Virus record (IMG/VR): IMGVR_UViG_3300047382_000480
Coordinates: 62,001-126,000 of that record
Strand: one strand, 5' to 3'
Origin: a virus
Length of the DNA stretch: 64,000 nt
The notes below the pieces were generated by a model. That model ran no database searches, was not told where the DNA came from, and saw only the letters and a program-made list of their open reading frames with translations. The first letter of the stretch is position 1. Each line of letters starts with the position of its first letter. Positions 18,142 through 26,370 of this stretch are shown in pieces. The position numbers were made by a program, and so were the translations under genes.

Positions 18142-19482
18142 GTGAATAACCTATATGGTATGATTGACGCAAATTATGTTAATCAATTTAAAATGGTATG
18201 TTTCACAGACGATCCAGAGGGTATTAGGGAAGAAGTAGATACTCACCCCATCCCAGACATTGAACCACTACACCCGAAATATTGGTTTGAAAAAGAAAAC
18301 TACTGCTGGGATCGTAGTAAATTTCTTTTATTCAACGCAAAGGAATGGTTAAATGAAGATGGTCCATTTTGCTATTTCGATCTAGATGTAATCATTCAAT
18401 CTTCTATTGACGAGTTTTACGAACTTGCGTTTGAACCGCATATTTTATATTCTCATTGGCAACCAGAAGGTCAAATAAAAGATAGAAGATTTAGAAACAT
18501 CAGAGGAACATACTTCAATTCTAGTTGTATGCTTTGGTGGTCTGATCAAACAAAGAAAATTTACGAAGATGTTGTGAGTAATCCAGATATCTTTACAATT
18601 TTTTACAAAGGTTCTGACAACTACCATCAATGGAGAAGACCAGCTGGAGCAAATTTCTGGAACTTCTTACCGCATGAATGGTACTATAGCTACAATTATG
18701 AAGATACTAATTATGATGCCAAACTTGCGCTGTTCAATCAAAATGTAATCAAAAACGATAATTCCATATCTATTGAAGATCTAGAAGATTCAATTCTTCT
18801 GAATCATTGGTACGGAAAATATGATATGTACAAGGATGTCCCTTCTAGGATAGTTTTAGAACTTTCAAACAAATACAATGATACAGAAAATAAATTCAAT
18901 GACCTGTTTGTAGAAGAAGACGAACTCACTCTTGACGAAATAAAAAGAATATTTGCAGACCCACCAGAATATGTAACTTTACTGACAACACTTTCTAAAC
19001 CTGAAAGATGTAAAGACTACTCAAAGATAGTTGATTGGTTTAAAAGCGTGGGGACTGAGGTAATTGAACCCCCGATGGATTTTCGAGTAAATGAAACCAC
19101 ACATGGCTCACACCCCAACACAGATATTAATAAAGACCTCATAACAAGGGAAAACATAAAAACATTTAAGCAAAAAGAAGAATATAGAAACATCACAAAA
19201 GAAGAAAACTGGGTAATTGATTGTGAAGCCAGAAACGAGAATATGGCTTATATCAATGCAAAGGGGCAAGTTTTCCCTTGTTCGTATATTGCTAGAGATA
19301 TTTTAGAAAACAGATTATATCCTTTGCACCCAATAGACTACCCATACAATCCTAAATACAACAACGCCAAATCCTTTTTGTTGAAGGATATTGTATATAA
19401 TGCAGACTTCGAATGTTATAATGATAGTCTGAAAAAAGACCCTTTGAAAATTTGTAAAGAGACTTGTGGAAGATGCGTGTAA
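18142..19482 (+). CDS. Glycosyltransferase fused to SPASM/twitch domain
   Basis: 446 aa from GTG at 18142, the first usual start codon. The conserved beginning of this family (IKWGKKYSPEYV) is encoded in frame upstream from about 18109, so the real start probably lies at an ATT near 18085-18091. Residues 1-235 are a DxD glycosyltransferase (FDLDVIIQ, Asp80/Asp82). Residues about 250-446 look like the end of a radical-SAM barrel plus a SPASM/twitch cluster domain: Cys361-X13-Gly375-X4-Cys380, then Cys425, Cys438, Cys442 and Cys445. The radical-SAM CxxxCxxC core itself is absent. Fusion product with unknown function. Confidence 0.8.
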   Translation: MNNLYGMIDANYVNQFKMVCFTDDPEGIREEVDTHPIPDIEPLHPKYWFEKENYCWDRSKFLLFNAKEWLNEDGPFCYFDLDVIIQSSIDEFYELAFEPHILYSHWQPEGQIKDRRFRNIRGTYFNSSCMLWWSDQTKKIYEDVVSNPDIFTIFYKGSDNYHQWRRPAGANFWNFLPHEWYYSYNYEDTNYDAKLALFNQNVIKNDNSISIEDLEDSILLNHWYGKYDMYKDVPSRIVLELSNKYNDTENKFNDLFVEEDELTLDEIKRIFADPPEYVTLLTTLSKPERCKDYSKIVDWFKSVGTEVIEPPMDFRVNETTHGSHPNTDINKDLITRENIKTFKQKEEYRNITKEENWVIDCEARNENMAYINAKGQVFPCSYIARDILENRLYPLHPIDYPYNPKYNNAKSFLLKDIVYNADFECYNDSLKKDPLKICKETCGRCV

Positions 19483-20273
19483 ATTTTGTATGTGCTAAGT
19501 GGGGAGAAAAATATGGTGCGCACTTTGTCAATCGTTTAAAAAACATGGCAAAGAGAAACACCCCCGAACAATTTGATGTGCATTTCTACTGCTACACAGA
19601 TGACCCGACTGGAATTGACCAAGACGTAAAAATAATAGAATTCCCAGACATTCCAAATATCCACCCAAAATACTGGTTTGGTTTAGAAGATTACAAATAC
19701 GGCATGGCTCGTTGTTGGGACAGAGCAAAAACCTTTGTTTTCAATACACATAACTTTGCAAAAGATAAACCAACTGGTCGATTTGTGTTTTTTGATTTAG
19801 ACGTAATCATTCAAAATGATCTAACTCCAATCATAACATACAATATGGAACAACCAACAAAAATGCGCTCTTGGTGGCAAGACCCAAGACCTATGGATAC
19901 CCGAAGATTTAAATTATCTCATGGAGCGTTTACAAACGGAAGCTGTAAGGTTTGGAGTGACGATCAATGTGAGCCTATATGGAATGATGTACTTAAACAT
20001 CAGGAAAAGATCTGGTTTACATTTACAGACGGCACTGATAATTACCATAGTTGGCGTTGGAAAGAACTATGGGATTATTTTCCTAGTTGGATGGCATACT
20101 CATACAATCGTGGTCGTTCTTGGGATGAAGACGATTTAAACGTAGGAATATACAGAAACAATTGTATCCTTTGCGTATTTAATGTAGACCTTCTACCATT
20201 TGAAGATGGATCTAGGGGAAAAACAAAACAAGACGATTTGGTAGACCCCAAGTTATTGGAGCATTGGCAATGA
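19473..20273 (+). CDS. DxD glycosyltransferase-like protein 3
   Basis: 266 aa from the ATG at 19473 (MRVNFVCAKWGEKYG), which overlaps the previous stop by 10 nt. A TTG nine bases earlier is less likely. It shares the whole pattern of its neighbours: KWGxKY, HFYCYTDDPTG, HPKYWFG, CWDRAKTFVFN and FFDLDVIIQ with Asp108/Asp110, and GTDNYHSWRW near the C-terminal third. It is clearly paralogous to the N-terminal half of the preceding fusion protein. It is probably a nucleotide-sugar-dependent transferase; substrate unknown. Confidence 0.78.
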   Translation: MRVNFVCAKWGEKYGAHFVNRLKNMAKRNTPEQFDVHFYCYTDDPTGIDQDVKIIEFPDIPNIHPKYWFGLEDYKYGMARCWDRAKTFVFNTHNFAKDKPTGRFVFFDLDVIIQNDLTPIITYNMEQPTKMRSWWQDPRPMDTRRFKLSHGAFTNGSCKVWSDDQCEPIWNDVLKHQEKIWFTFTDGTDNYHSWRWKELWDYFPSWMAYSYNRGRSWDEDDLNVGIYRNNCILCVFNVDLLPFEDGSRGKTKQDDLVDPKLLEHWQ

Positions 20274-20863
20274 GTTATGAATACAGAAAGTTTAGAGACA
20301 AGGAATGGCTTTGGCCAAAGGAAGATTACCATTGTTGGAAACACTTGACAAAACAGCACCCAGATATCCCGATACAAATATTAGTTATGATTGGTGGTGC
20401 TGATACAGTCGTTCAGGCTGGAGGAAATTGTGGACTATACACTGCGCAATATGCATCTCATGTAAATGAGGTATTAACATTCGAACCAGATTTGGTCAAT
20501 TATCACTGTTTGAAAGAAAATTTAAAAGAATATAATAATGTAACAATGCACCCATTTGCACTTGGAAGTAAAGAAGCAGTTGTTGGAATTAAAATAGATA
20601 GGGTTAATACTGGTGCTTCTTCAGTTTCAGAACAATTAGATGGAAAAATAAAACAAGTTCCCTTAGATAATTATGATATTGATCCTGATTTGATCCACTT
20701 AGATATCGAAGGGATGGAAAAAAACGCATTAGAGGGCATGACGAGGATATTGAAGAAATATCGCCCAGCGGTCGTAGTAGAAAGAAACAATGGCGGTGAT
20801 TTATTATTAGAACTTGGCTACAAAAAAATCGCTAATATTGGATTAGATTGGTTGTACGTGTGA
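20270..20863 (+). CDS. FkbM-family methyltransferase
   Basis: 197 aa from the ATG at 20270, in an ATGA overlap with the previous stop. A Rossmann-like SAM-binding core is visible: VMIGGADTVVQAGGNCGLYT (motif I), EVLTFEPD (motif II acidic residue), then PLDNYDIDPDLIHLDIEGME, the hallmark LDxEGxE segment of FkbM methyltransferases, and RPAVVVERNN. FkbM enzymes O-methylate sugars or polyketides. Between glycosyltransferases, a sugar O-methylation role is a reasonable inference. Confidence 0.85.
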   Translation: MSYEYRKFRDKEWLWPKEDYHCWKHLTKQHPDIPIQILVMIGGADTVVQAGGNCGLYTAQYASHVNEVLTFEPDLVNYHCLKENLKEYNNVTMHPFALGSKEAVVGIKIDRVNTGASSVSEQLDGKIKQVPLDNYDIDPDLIHLDIEGMEKNALEGMTRILKKYRPAVVVERNNGGDLLLELGYKKIANIGLDWLYV

Positions 20864-21534
20864 ACATCTATACAGTAAAATGGGGTACAAAATATTCTTC
20901 TGAATATGTAAATAAGATAGCAGAAGATCTCCAATCCCTTTCCCCAGAATCGCATAAAAAGGTTTTTTGCATAACCGACGATCCATCTGGACTCAGCGAT
21001 CTTGTTGAGCCAATACTCATACCAGAGGAAAATGATTTAGAAAAATGGTGGAACAAAATGTATTTGTTTTCTCCACTAGTAAGCCAAGAAGGGGAAAAAC
21101 TTTTTTTTGACCTCGATATACTAATCCAAAAAGAAATAAAACCCTTCGAGGAATTTGACCCAGAAAACTGCCTCGGGATTGTAAAGACTTGGTGGCATGA
21201 CCTAGAAAGGATGAAAGAAGAAACAAAACACGTTCCTCACAAATTCAGTGATATAAACTCAAGCATTTTAAGATGGAACGAAAATTTTGATTCAGAAAAA
21301 CTTTGGGAATACTTTAATAAATATAAGCAACAGATACTTTGGCAATATCGTGGTATTGATAATTTTCTTTGTGATAAGAACATAATCCCCATGAAACTTT
21401 TCCCAATAGGATGGGTATATAGTTTCAATCAAGGTTATATCTTTCCGCAAGACACTGAAAAGCACGTGTATCGAGAGATTCCGTATATTTGCTTGTTTGA
21501 CTCTATGGGTAAAAGTGAAGATGTTAAAATCTAA
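20860..21534 (+). CDS. DxD glycosyltransferase-like protein 4
   Basis: 224 aa from GTG at 20860, in a GTGTGA overlap with the previous stop. A TTG at 20848 is possible but adds residues absent from the paralogues. It begins MNIYTVKWGTKYSSEYV and then has VFCITDDPSGL, WNKMYLFSP and LFFDLDILIQ with Asp84/Asp86, SDINSSILRWN and RGIDNFLCD. It is the fourth member of the tandem family. Substrate unknown. Confidence 0.78.
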   Translation: MNIYTVKWGTKYSSEYVNKIAEDLQSLSPESHKKVFCITDDPSGLSDLVEPILIPEENDLEKWWNKMYLFSPLVSQEGEKLFFDLDILIQKEIKPFEEFDPENCLGIVKTWWHDLERMKEETKHVPHKFSDINSSILRWNENFDSEKLWEYFNKYKQQILWQYRGIDNFLCDKNIIPMKLFPIGWVYSFNQGYIFPQDTEKHVYREIPYICLFDSMGKSEDVKI

Positions 21535-22189
21535 TTTTCTTAATAATTTTAAATTCTATGGTGAAGCACTTCACTTCATAGAACAAAAAGCACCGCACAA
21601 ACTCACCGACTTACGTCAATGCCACGAGGAAAATCACGTTGAAGCAGTGACGTGGCTAGTGGAACAATTAATAAAGACTGTCGAAAACTGCGCTAGACAA
21701 GAGAAAATTAAGGTATTGGTGCTAAACTCTTGGTTAGGCGTGCCTCTCGTCCCTCTCCTTTGCGAAAACCTAGATATAGGGGAGTTACACTTAGTTGATT
21801 TAGATAAAGAAGCATTAGATATATCTAAAATAATGCATAAACATTATGCTCAGGAAAAGTTTGTAAAGATTCGACATCACAATCTAGACATTCCCTTTGC
21901 GTTTGATGAATTAAATAAAATCGATGCAGATATTGTTGTAGCAATTAATACAGAACAAATGTATCCACTGAAAGAACTTACAACAAAAAATCCAATGGCA
22001 GTATTCGCTTGTCAGAATAGCGATGTGATTGAGGAAATGTATGGTATAAATTGCGTTAAAAGTATCGACGAATTAAAAGAACAAATTGACTTAGAAGAAA
22101 CATATTATGAAGGACAACGAGAACAAACATATTATTCTTGGGATGGAAAAAGAAAATATAATAGATTCATGGTCATAGGGTCTAAATAG
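21521..22189 (+). CDS. SAM-dependent methyltransferase-like protein
   Basis: 222 aa from the ATG at 21521, overlapping the previous stop by 14 nt, with GTGAAG just upstream. A Rossmann-like stretch VLVLNSWLGVPLVPLL replaces the usual glycine-rich motif I. It is followed by ELHLVDLDKEALDIS (acidic residue after strand 2), FVKIRHHNLD and ADIVVAINTEQM. Motif I is weak, so activity is uncertain. It closes the plus-strand island, and its stop overlaps the stop of the converging minus-strand gene by 8 nt. Confidence 0.65.
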   Translation: MLKSNFLNNFKFYGEALHFIEQKAPHKLTDLRQCHEENHVEAVTWLVEQLIKTVENCARQEKIKVLVLNSWLGVPLVPLLCENLDIGELHLVDLDKEALDISKIMHKHYAQEKFVKIRHHNLDIPFAFDELNKIDADIVVAINTEQMYPLKELTTKNPMAVFACQNSDVIEEMYGINCVKSIDELKEQIDLEETYYEGQREQTYYSWDGKRKYNRFMVIGSK

Positions 22190-22793
22190 TAATATCCTCT
22201 ACCATCAGTTCCCACATATCTTTATCTGGTACAACAAACCCGACAGTAATTCTTGGACCACCCCCAGCGCAATGCCATACTGGATCAGATTGATCGCCAT
22301 AATAACCAACTTTGGCAGACCACCCTTTCCAATCTGGTAATGTGTGGATTATTTCTCCATCCCAAAATTGAAAATACCCATCTCCTAGATTATAGTTAAA
22401 CAAAATATTATATCCAGGAACATCCCAATTATTATGCCACCCCATAAATCCGTCTTCTGGATAGTACACGTGTACAGCACTATATTTGGCACCTAAAAAT
22501 TTAACCAGAGTGTCATTAAACCTTTGAGACTCTTTTTTAAATTTTTCTGGAGATTGAGCTCCAGGACCAAAGTGTACGTTCCGAACAACCTCTGGTGGAC
22601 CTGCATGTTGCCCTTCTTCCTTTCCCATTGGCTTTTTGAGCATTTCTTTTAAGTAGTCAAAAGATTGAGAATGTTCAGAGTTTGAGTTGCCGTGATCACT
22701 AATGACTAATTCTGATAAATCCTGATCAAAAAACCATTCACTGTGTTCATTTAAAATTTCTATTATTTCTTTATTAAGGTCTATAAATCTCAC
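22182..22793 (-). CDS. Putative 2OG-Fe(II) oxygenase-like protein
   Basis: 203 aa from GTG at 22793, overlapping the end of the previous gene. The C-terminal half resembles a double-stranded beta-helix oxygenase: GWHNNWDVPGYNILFNYN (His120, Asn121/122, Asp124), then WHCAGGGPRITVGFVV (His174, Arg181). His and Arg match the second iron ligand and the 2-oxoglutarate-binding residue, but the first HxD motif is not textbook. Possible hydroxylase of a sugar, protein or nucleotide. A glycan-linked role is inferred from its neighbours only. Confidence 0.55.
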   Translation of the reverse strand: MRFIDLNKEIIEILNEHSEWFFDQDLSELVISDHGNSNSEHSQSFDYLKEMLKKPMGKEEGQHAGPPEVVRNVHFGPGAQSPEKFKKESQRFNDTLVKFLGAKYSAVHVYYPEDGFMGWHNNWDVPGYNILFNYNLGDGYFQFWDGEIIHTLPDWKGWSAKVGYYGDQSDPVWHCAGGGPRITVGFVVPDKDMWELMVEDITI

Positions 22794-23484
22794 TGCACAT
22801 CATCCTAGTTCTTGATATTGTATAATGTTGAACAACTATATTTTGCCCCATCAGTTCTTCATCTTTGTAACCATTTACAAAGTTCCACTTTGCATCTGGG
22901 GCAGGGAACTCTCCTATTGTAACATTAAAATCACCATTAGTCAACATATTCCACATAGTAAATGTATCCCACTGCCTTACTTCTTCGGGATACGGAGAAG
23001 GATCCCAGCGTGGATCGGTTTGTTCAAGATACCAAGTGTACCAGTTATCCATCAGTTCTTTAGTCGTTTTAGTATTATACAAAAACAAACCGCAATGATA
23101 AATCATTTCTTCAGTTTCTGACAACTTAGTTATCTTTGCGTTGTATGGTCTACATCTAGTAAACAGTAAATCTTTGTCTCCAAGTAAATCGAAAACTTCA
23201 GATATTTCTTCGCTTTGAATTAGCGTATCGCAATCAATATAAAGGGTTGTATCGTATGGAGATTTAGACAACGCCCAAAGTTTTGCTCTTACGTGGTTGG
23301 GGACACCTTGCGTTATAATTTGATCAAAAATTTCACGTGCTTCATCACACACCCAAGATTCATGAGTGAACAGCGTTATTTTTGCTTCTGGGTAAAAATC
23401 TAAAAGGGATTGGGCAGAATAAAGTGCAGCATAATAAAATTCTTTTTTTACTGAAGCAACGTAGACATAACCATTACTCTTCAT
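22774..23484 (-). CDS. GT8-like glycosyltransferase
   Basis: 236 aa. GT-A signs include YVYVASVKKEFYYAALYSAQSL at the N-terminus, ITLFTHESW, VRAKLWALSKSPYDTTLYIDCDTLIQ with Asp84-Cys-Asp86 as the DxD motif, and CGLFLYNTKTTKELMDNW. This resembles GT8-type enzymes more closely than the four plus-strand paralogues do. It lies beside the oxygenase-like gene and converges on the glycosylation island, so the two strands together form one sugar-modification region. Confidence 0.75.
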   Translation of the reverse strand: MKSNGYVYVASVKKEFYYAALYSAQSLLDFYPEAKITLFTHESWVCDEAREIFDQIITQGVPNHVRAKLWALSKSPYDTTLYIDCDTLIQSEEISEVFDLLGDKDLLFTRCRPYNAKITKLSETEEMIYHCGLFLYNTKTTKELMDNWYTWYLEQTDPRWDPSPYPEEVRQWDTFTMWNMLTNGDFNVTIGEFPAPDAKWNFVNGYKDEELMGQNIVVQHYTISRTRMMCSEIYRP

Positions 23485-23929
23485 TGGCCAATGCTTCCTG
23501 TATCATCAGGGTTGCAAAGGCTTGGACTTCAATTGGCGTCTTTGCCTTTCTCAGACGCTTTTTAAGATCTCGGTTGGTAGAGTTTCGTATTTCTTCGATT
23601 TCAAATGCTTCCAACTTCATATTAAAAAGAACTTCTTGCTTGGCACGTGCCATGTCAGCTTCTTTTTGTTCTCTATGATGTTGTTCGCGTTCTTCAGATT
23701 CTTTTCTATGCTCTTCTGTATTTTTATCTAATTGCTCTTCACCAAACATTTCTAATATTTCATCGAAATCTTTGTTATAAGCATCATATGCATTAATGTG
23801 AACAACATTATATTCGCCATCATAAGATAACCTTCTGGCAACTATTTGGCGGTTTTCTTTATCTTTCCAGATGGGGTCTTTCCAAAGAGGTGGGCGTTCT
23901 TTGTCGTTTGAGGATGCGATAACTTCCAT
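23474..23929 (-). CDS. Charged coiled-coil protein, unknown
   Basis: 151 aa. A globular N-terminal part (PPLWKDPIWKDKENRQIVARRLSY) is followed from about residue 65 by a strongly charged helix rich in Glu, Lys, Arg and His (EEHRKESEEREQHH) and a C-terminal helix ending LMIQEALANEE. No catalytic motif. Its place between a YxG-repeat structural gene and the glycosyltransferase suggests a virion-assembly helper, but this is only positional. Confidence 0.65.
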   Translation of the reverse strand: MEVIASSNDKERPPLWKDPIWKDKENRQIVARRLSYDGEYNVVHINAYDAYNKDFDEILEMFGEEQLDKNTEEHRKESEEREQHHREQKEADMARAKQEVLFNMKLEAFEIEEIRNSTNRDLKKRLRKAKTPIEVQAFATLMIQEALANEE

Positions 23930-23961
23930 AATTTACTCCATAATGTAAAATTGTATTCTAT

Positions 23962-25104
23962 TTAGGCAGTTCTCAACCACAGTTTCTTATTGGACTGACT
24001 GGAGGATGTACTTATTATTGTAGCTCCATCATAATACCCAGCATAATCACCAGAATAGCTTCCGCTGTAGTTTCCAGTGTAATTACCAGTATAATAACCT
24101 GTGTAATATCCTGTGTATGTCACCCACGTTCTTGTATAACCTGCAAATCGAGGACTGTAACTTCCAGAATAGGTTCCAGAATATGTTCCGCTGTAATAAC
24201 CAGCATAGTTTCCAGTGTATGTCCCAGTATATGTTCCAGCATAAGCATATGTTGCAATGTTTTTTACTTGGTCCGTGAGAGTCTCTCCCATTTGCTGCCA
24301 TGTTCCAGTACTCGGAGCATTTTCTGAAAGAGCGTATATTCCTGGACCATCACGCTCAAGGATCCTATTTCCGAGATACACAGCCATCTGACGATACCTT
24401 ACAACATCTGCTTCTTGTAGACTTTCGTCATCGGTATTTCCACTTTGTTCCCTGATAACAATATTGTTACCCACACCAGTAGGAACTGTGCTGTTGGCTG
24501 TTGATTTTTGCCAAAGCGTTTTTGTAAATGAAGTATTATCTACTTGGGTGTCTTCAATATTACCGCGATTAACCCAAGTTCCACCAGTATTTGGTGCATT
24601 AGCTGACAAGTAATATTGCCCCGCAGTACTTGCAGATTGTTCACAATAGGCATCGATAACTATATCTAGAAAATCTTTTCGTTCGGTTTCAGTACTATCT
24701 TTAAGCCGATTATTGTCATCTAATATTACTGGAAATGGGTCGTCTCCCATGTTAACGACGTTTACGTTATTATTCTGAAGAAAGGTATACGTTTTGACTG
24801 TCGTTTGAGCACCAGATGTTGGGTGTGTACCTATTGTATCGTTTCGTTTTTTATCTACGAAAGTTCCAATCTGAGAATCTACTCCAAGAGTATATGGATA
24901 TTGAGCCGTCCCCTCGTGTAGTATAACTTGTGCAGGCTGTCCCTTACCATCCAGCATGGTTTGGGTATCATTATCAATATTATACACAAATGCTTCAGTG
25001 ATCCTACCTGCTACCGCACCTTTCATGTCTGCGGTGCTCATCTCCTGAAAACCTAAAACGACATCAGTGTTAGGATCAACTCTTACCTTTACAGGATTAC
25101 CCAT
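23962..25104 (-). CDS. Structural protein with Tyr-Gly repeat tail
   Basis: 380 aa. The first 270 residues are a mixed domain beginning MGNPVKVRVDPNTDVVLGFQE with no known motif. Residues about 285-365 are built from YxG units (YTGTYTGNYAGYYSGTYSG and similar), interrupted once by PRFAGYTRTWVTY. The tail is Ser-rich and ends KKLWLRTA. Such Tyr/Gly arrays form extended or beta-solenoid-like surfaces. It lies between fibre-like genes, so a tail fibre or adhesin part is inferred. Confidence 0.72.
   Translation of the reverse strand: MGNPVKVRVDPNTDVVLGFQEMSTADMKGAVAGRITEAFVYNIDNDTQTMLDGKGQPAQVILHEGTAQYPYTLGVDSQIGTFVDKKRNDTIGTHPTSGAQTTVKTYTFLQNNNVNVVNMGDDPFPVILDDNNRLKDSTETERKDFLDIVIDAYCEQSASTAGQYYLSANAPNTGGTWVNRGNIEDTQVDNTSFTKTLWQKSTANSTVPTGVGNNIVIREQSGNTDDESLQEADVVRYRQMAVYLGNRILERDGPGIYALSENAPSTGTWQQMGETLTDQVKNIATYAYAGTYTGTYTGNYAGYYSGTYSGTYSGSYSPRFAGYTRTWVTYTGYYTGYYTGNYTGNYSGSYSGDYAGYYDGATIISTSSSQSNKKLWLRTA
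24010..24260 (-). repeat. YxG short tandem repeat region
   Basis: DNA encoding about 25 Tyr-x-Gly or Tyr-x-Gly-x units in the C-terminal part of the 380-aa protein. The units are degenerate at DNA level, with short near-identical blocks such as the complement of tccagtgtaa and tccgctgtaa. Edges are approximate. Confidence 0.85.
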
Positions 25105-25113
25105 TATATTTCC

Positions 25114-26151
25114 TTAGTTTACGATATTACCCGACGAATTATAAATCACTAGAGGTCTTTTTACTTCCCAAGTCTCAGAATCTCTACACACTAGGCTCAT
25201 AGATGTGTTTGGGGGAAGGTCTTTAGCAGCATTAGACGAACCAAAATCAATCTTATCTGAAGTTGCAGGATATACTTTTATTGAAGAGGAAGTAGAATTG
25301 TAAATCTCTATATGTCTTCCCGTAGTCGCAGAAGGCAATTTAACACCTTCGTTATTAGAAGCAGTAGTTACAATATTTACTGTTTCTCCTAATTGAGTCG
25401 CATCGCTCTGAGCAGATCCTGCTGCAGTTACACCACCTTGCACACCAGTGATCATCGCCCCAGCAGCAATAAAATTACCTGTAACTGTGACACCTGCGGC
25501 AGACAACACACCTAAATTATCTACTGTAAAATTGTCATTTACGTTTATACCTCCATCAAGGGAAGCAAGACCATCAACATCTAGTGTGCCTGTGGTATTA
25601 ATATTACCTGTTGAGTCAGCAACAGTAAATGCCCCATCAACGTCAATACCTCCATCGAGGGAAGCAAGACCTGACGCATCTAATGAAGATGCAACAACTG
25701 CGTCACCCTCGTCTGTAGACTGCCATTGAGTTGCAGATACCGCAACAAAATCTCGACCTTTTTCTGGTCCAAGGGATAATGCAGCATTTGCAGAAAGATC
25801 ATTGATAGATTCACCCGCATATGGGTAAACTTTAATAGTCGTAGAAGTAGAATTAAAAACAGTTACACGTGTACCTGTTGAGGCATCAAGGAGTTTAACA
25901 CCTTGGTTTGATGTTGCTGTATTAATAATATTGTATGTCTTTGTTAATGCAGTAGCAGTTCCTTGTGTTGTACCAGCTGCAGTTACCGAGGCATCAACAC
26001 CAACTATAAAGCGACCAGATACTGTAATATCATCAACAATAATATCATCACCGCTTTGATACTTGTCGGTGTTTAGATTTGTAAAGTTTGAGTCAACCTC
26101 AGTATTAGTGAGAGGTGAACCTTTACCTGAGCGAGTTGTTAGTGTTGACAT
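25114..26151 (-). CDS. Tail-fibre-like protein with duplicated module
   Basis: 345 aa. The start MSTLTTRSGKGSPLTNTEVDSNFTNL is the short leader often seen on marine phage fibre proteins, and a relative occurs at the start of the gene at 39557. Two copies of a roughly 105-residue module follow (each with VTAAGxxQ, a GVKLxxAxTG strand and a NSTSxxIKVYP strand), separated by a repeat of DASGLASLDGGIDV type. No S74 domain. A trimeric fibre or baseplate decoration is likely. Confidence 0.75.
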   Translation of the reverse strand: MSTLTTRSGKGSPLTNTEVDSNFTNLNTDKYQSGDDIIVDDITVSGRFIVGVDASVTAAGTTQGTATALTKTYNIINTATSNQGVKLLDASTGTRVTVFNSTSTTIKVYPYAGESINDLSANAALSLGPEKGRDFVAVSATQWQSTDEGDAVVASSLDASGLASLDGGIDVDGAFTVADSTGNINTTGTLDVDGLASLDGGINVNDNFTVDNLGVLSAAGVTVTGNFIAAGAMITGVQGGVTAAGSAQSDATQLGETVNIVTTASNNEGVKLPSATTGRHIEIYNSTSSSIKVYPATSDKIDFGSSNAAKDLPPNTSMSLVCRDSETWEVKRPLVIYNSSGNIVN

Positions 26152-26156
26152 TTTTC

Positions 26157-26360
26157 TTACCTATTTTTTAGAATTATCTGAATGGCATCTTTTATCTGCG
26201 CCAAGTCTTCTTTAAGACTATTTATATCATCGCATACTTCATCTAGTTTTTTAGATTGCCTTTTTTTCGCGCGATATTGCTGTAATCCTGCCAAATCTTT
26301 GCTTATTAGAGCATTGCTGTTTGGGTCTCTGGAATATTTATCGGTAGTAAAATCAGCCAT
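26157..26360 (-). CDS. Small coiled-coil protein before fibre gene
   Basis: 67 aa. MADFTTDKYSRDPNSNALIS is followed by a basic helix (QQYRAKKRQSKKLDEV) and a heptad-like coiled coil ending DAIQIILKNR. It lies 5 bp before the fibre-like gene and 10 bp after the 1994-aa gene. The size and coiled coil suggest a fibre chaperone or adaptor, but no function is established. Confidence 0.65.
   Translation of the reverse strand: MADFTTDKYSRDPNSNALISKDLAGLQQYRAKKRQSKKLDEVCDDINSLKEDLAQIKDAIQIILKNR
26219..26226 (-). promoter_or_regulatory. T4-late-like -10 box inside 67-aa gene
   Basis: TATAAATA on the minus strand, 67 bp before the ATG at 26151. It could give extra transcript of the fibre-like gene and the genes after it. 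Confidence 0.45.
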
Positions 26361-26370
26361 TTATGAAATC

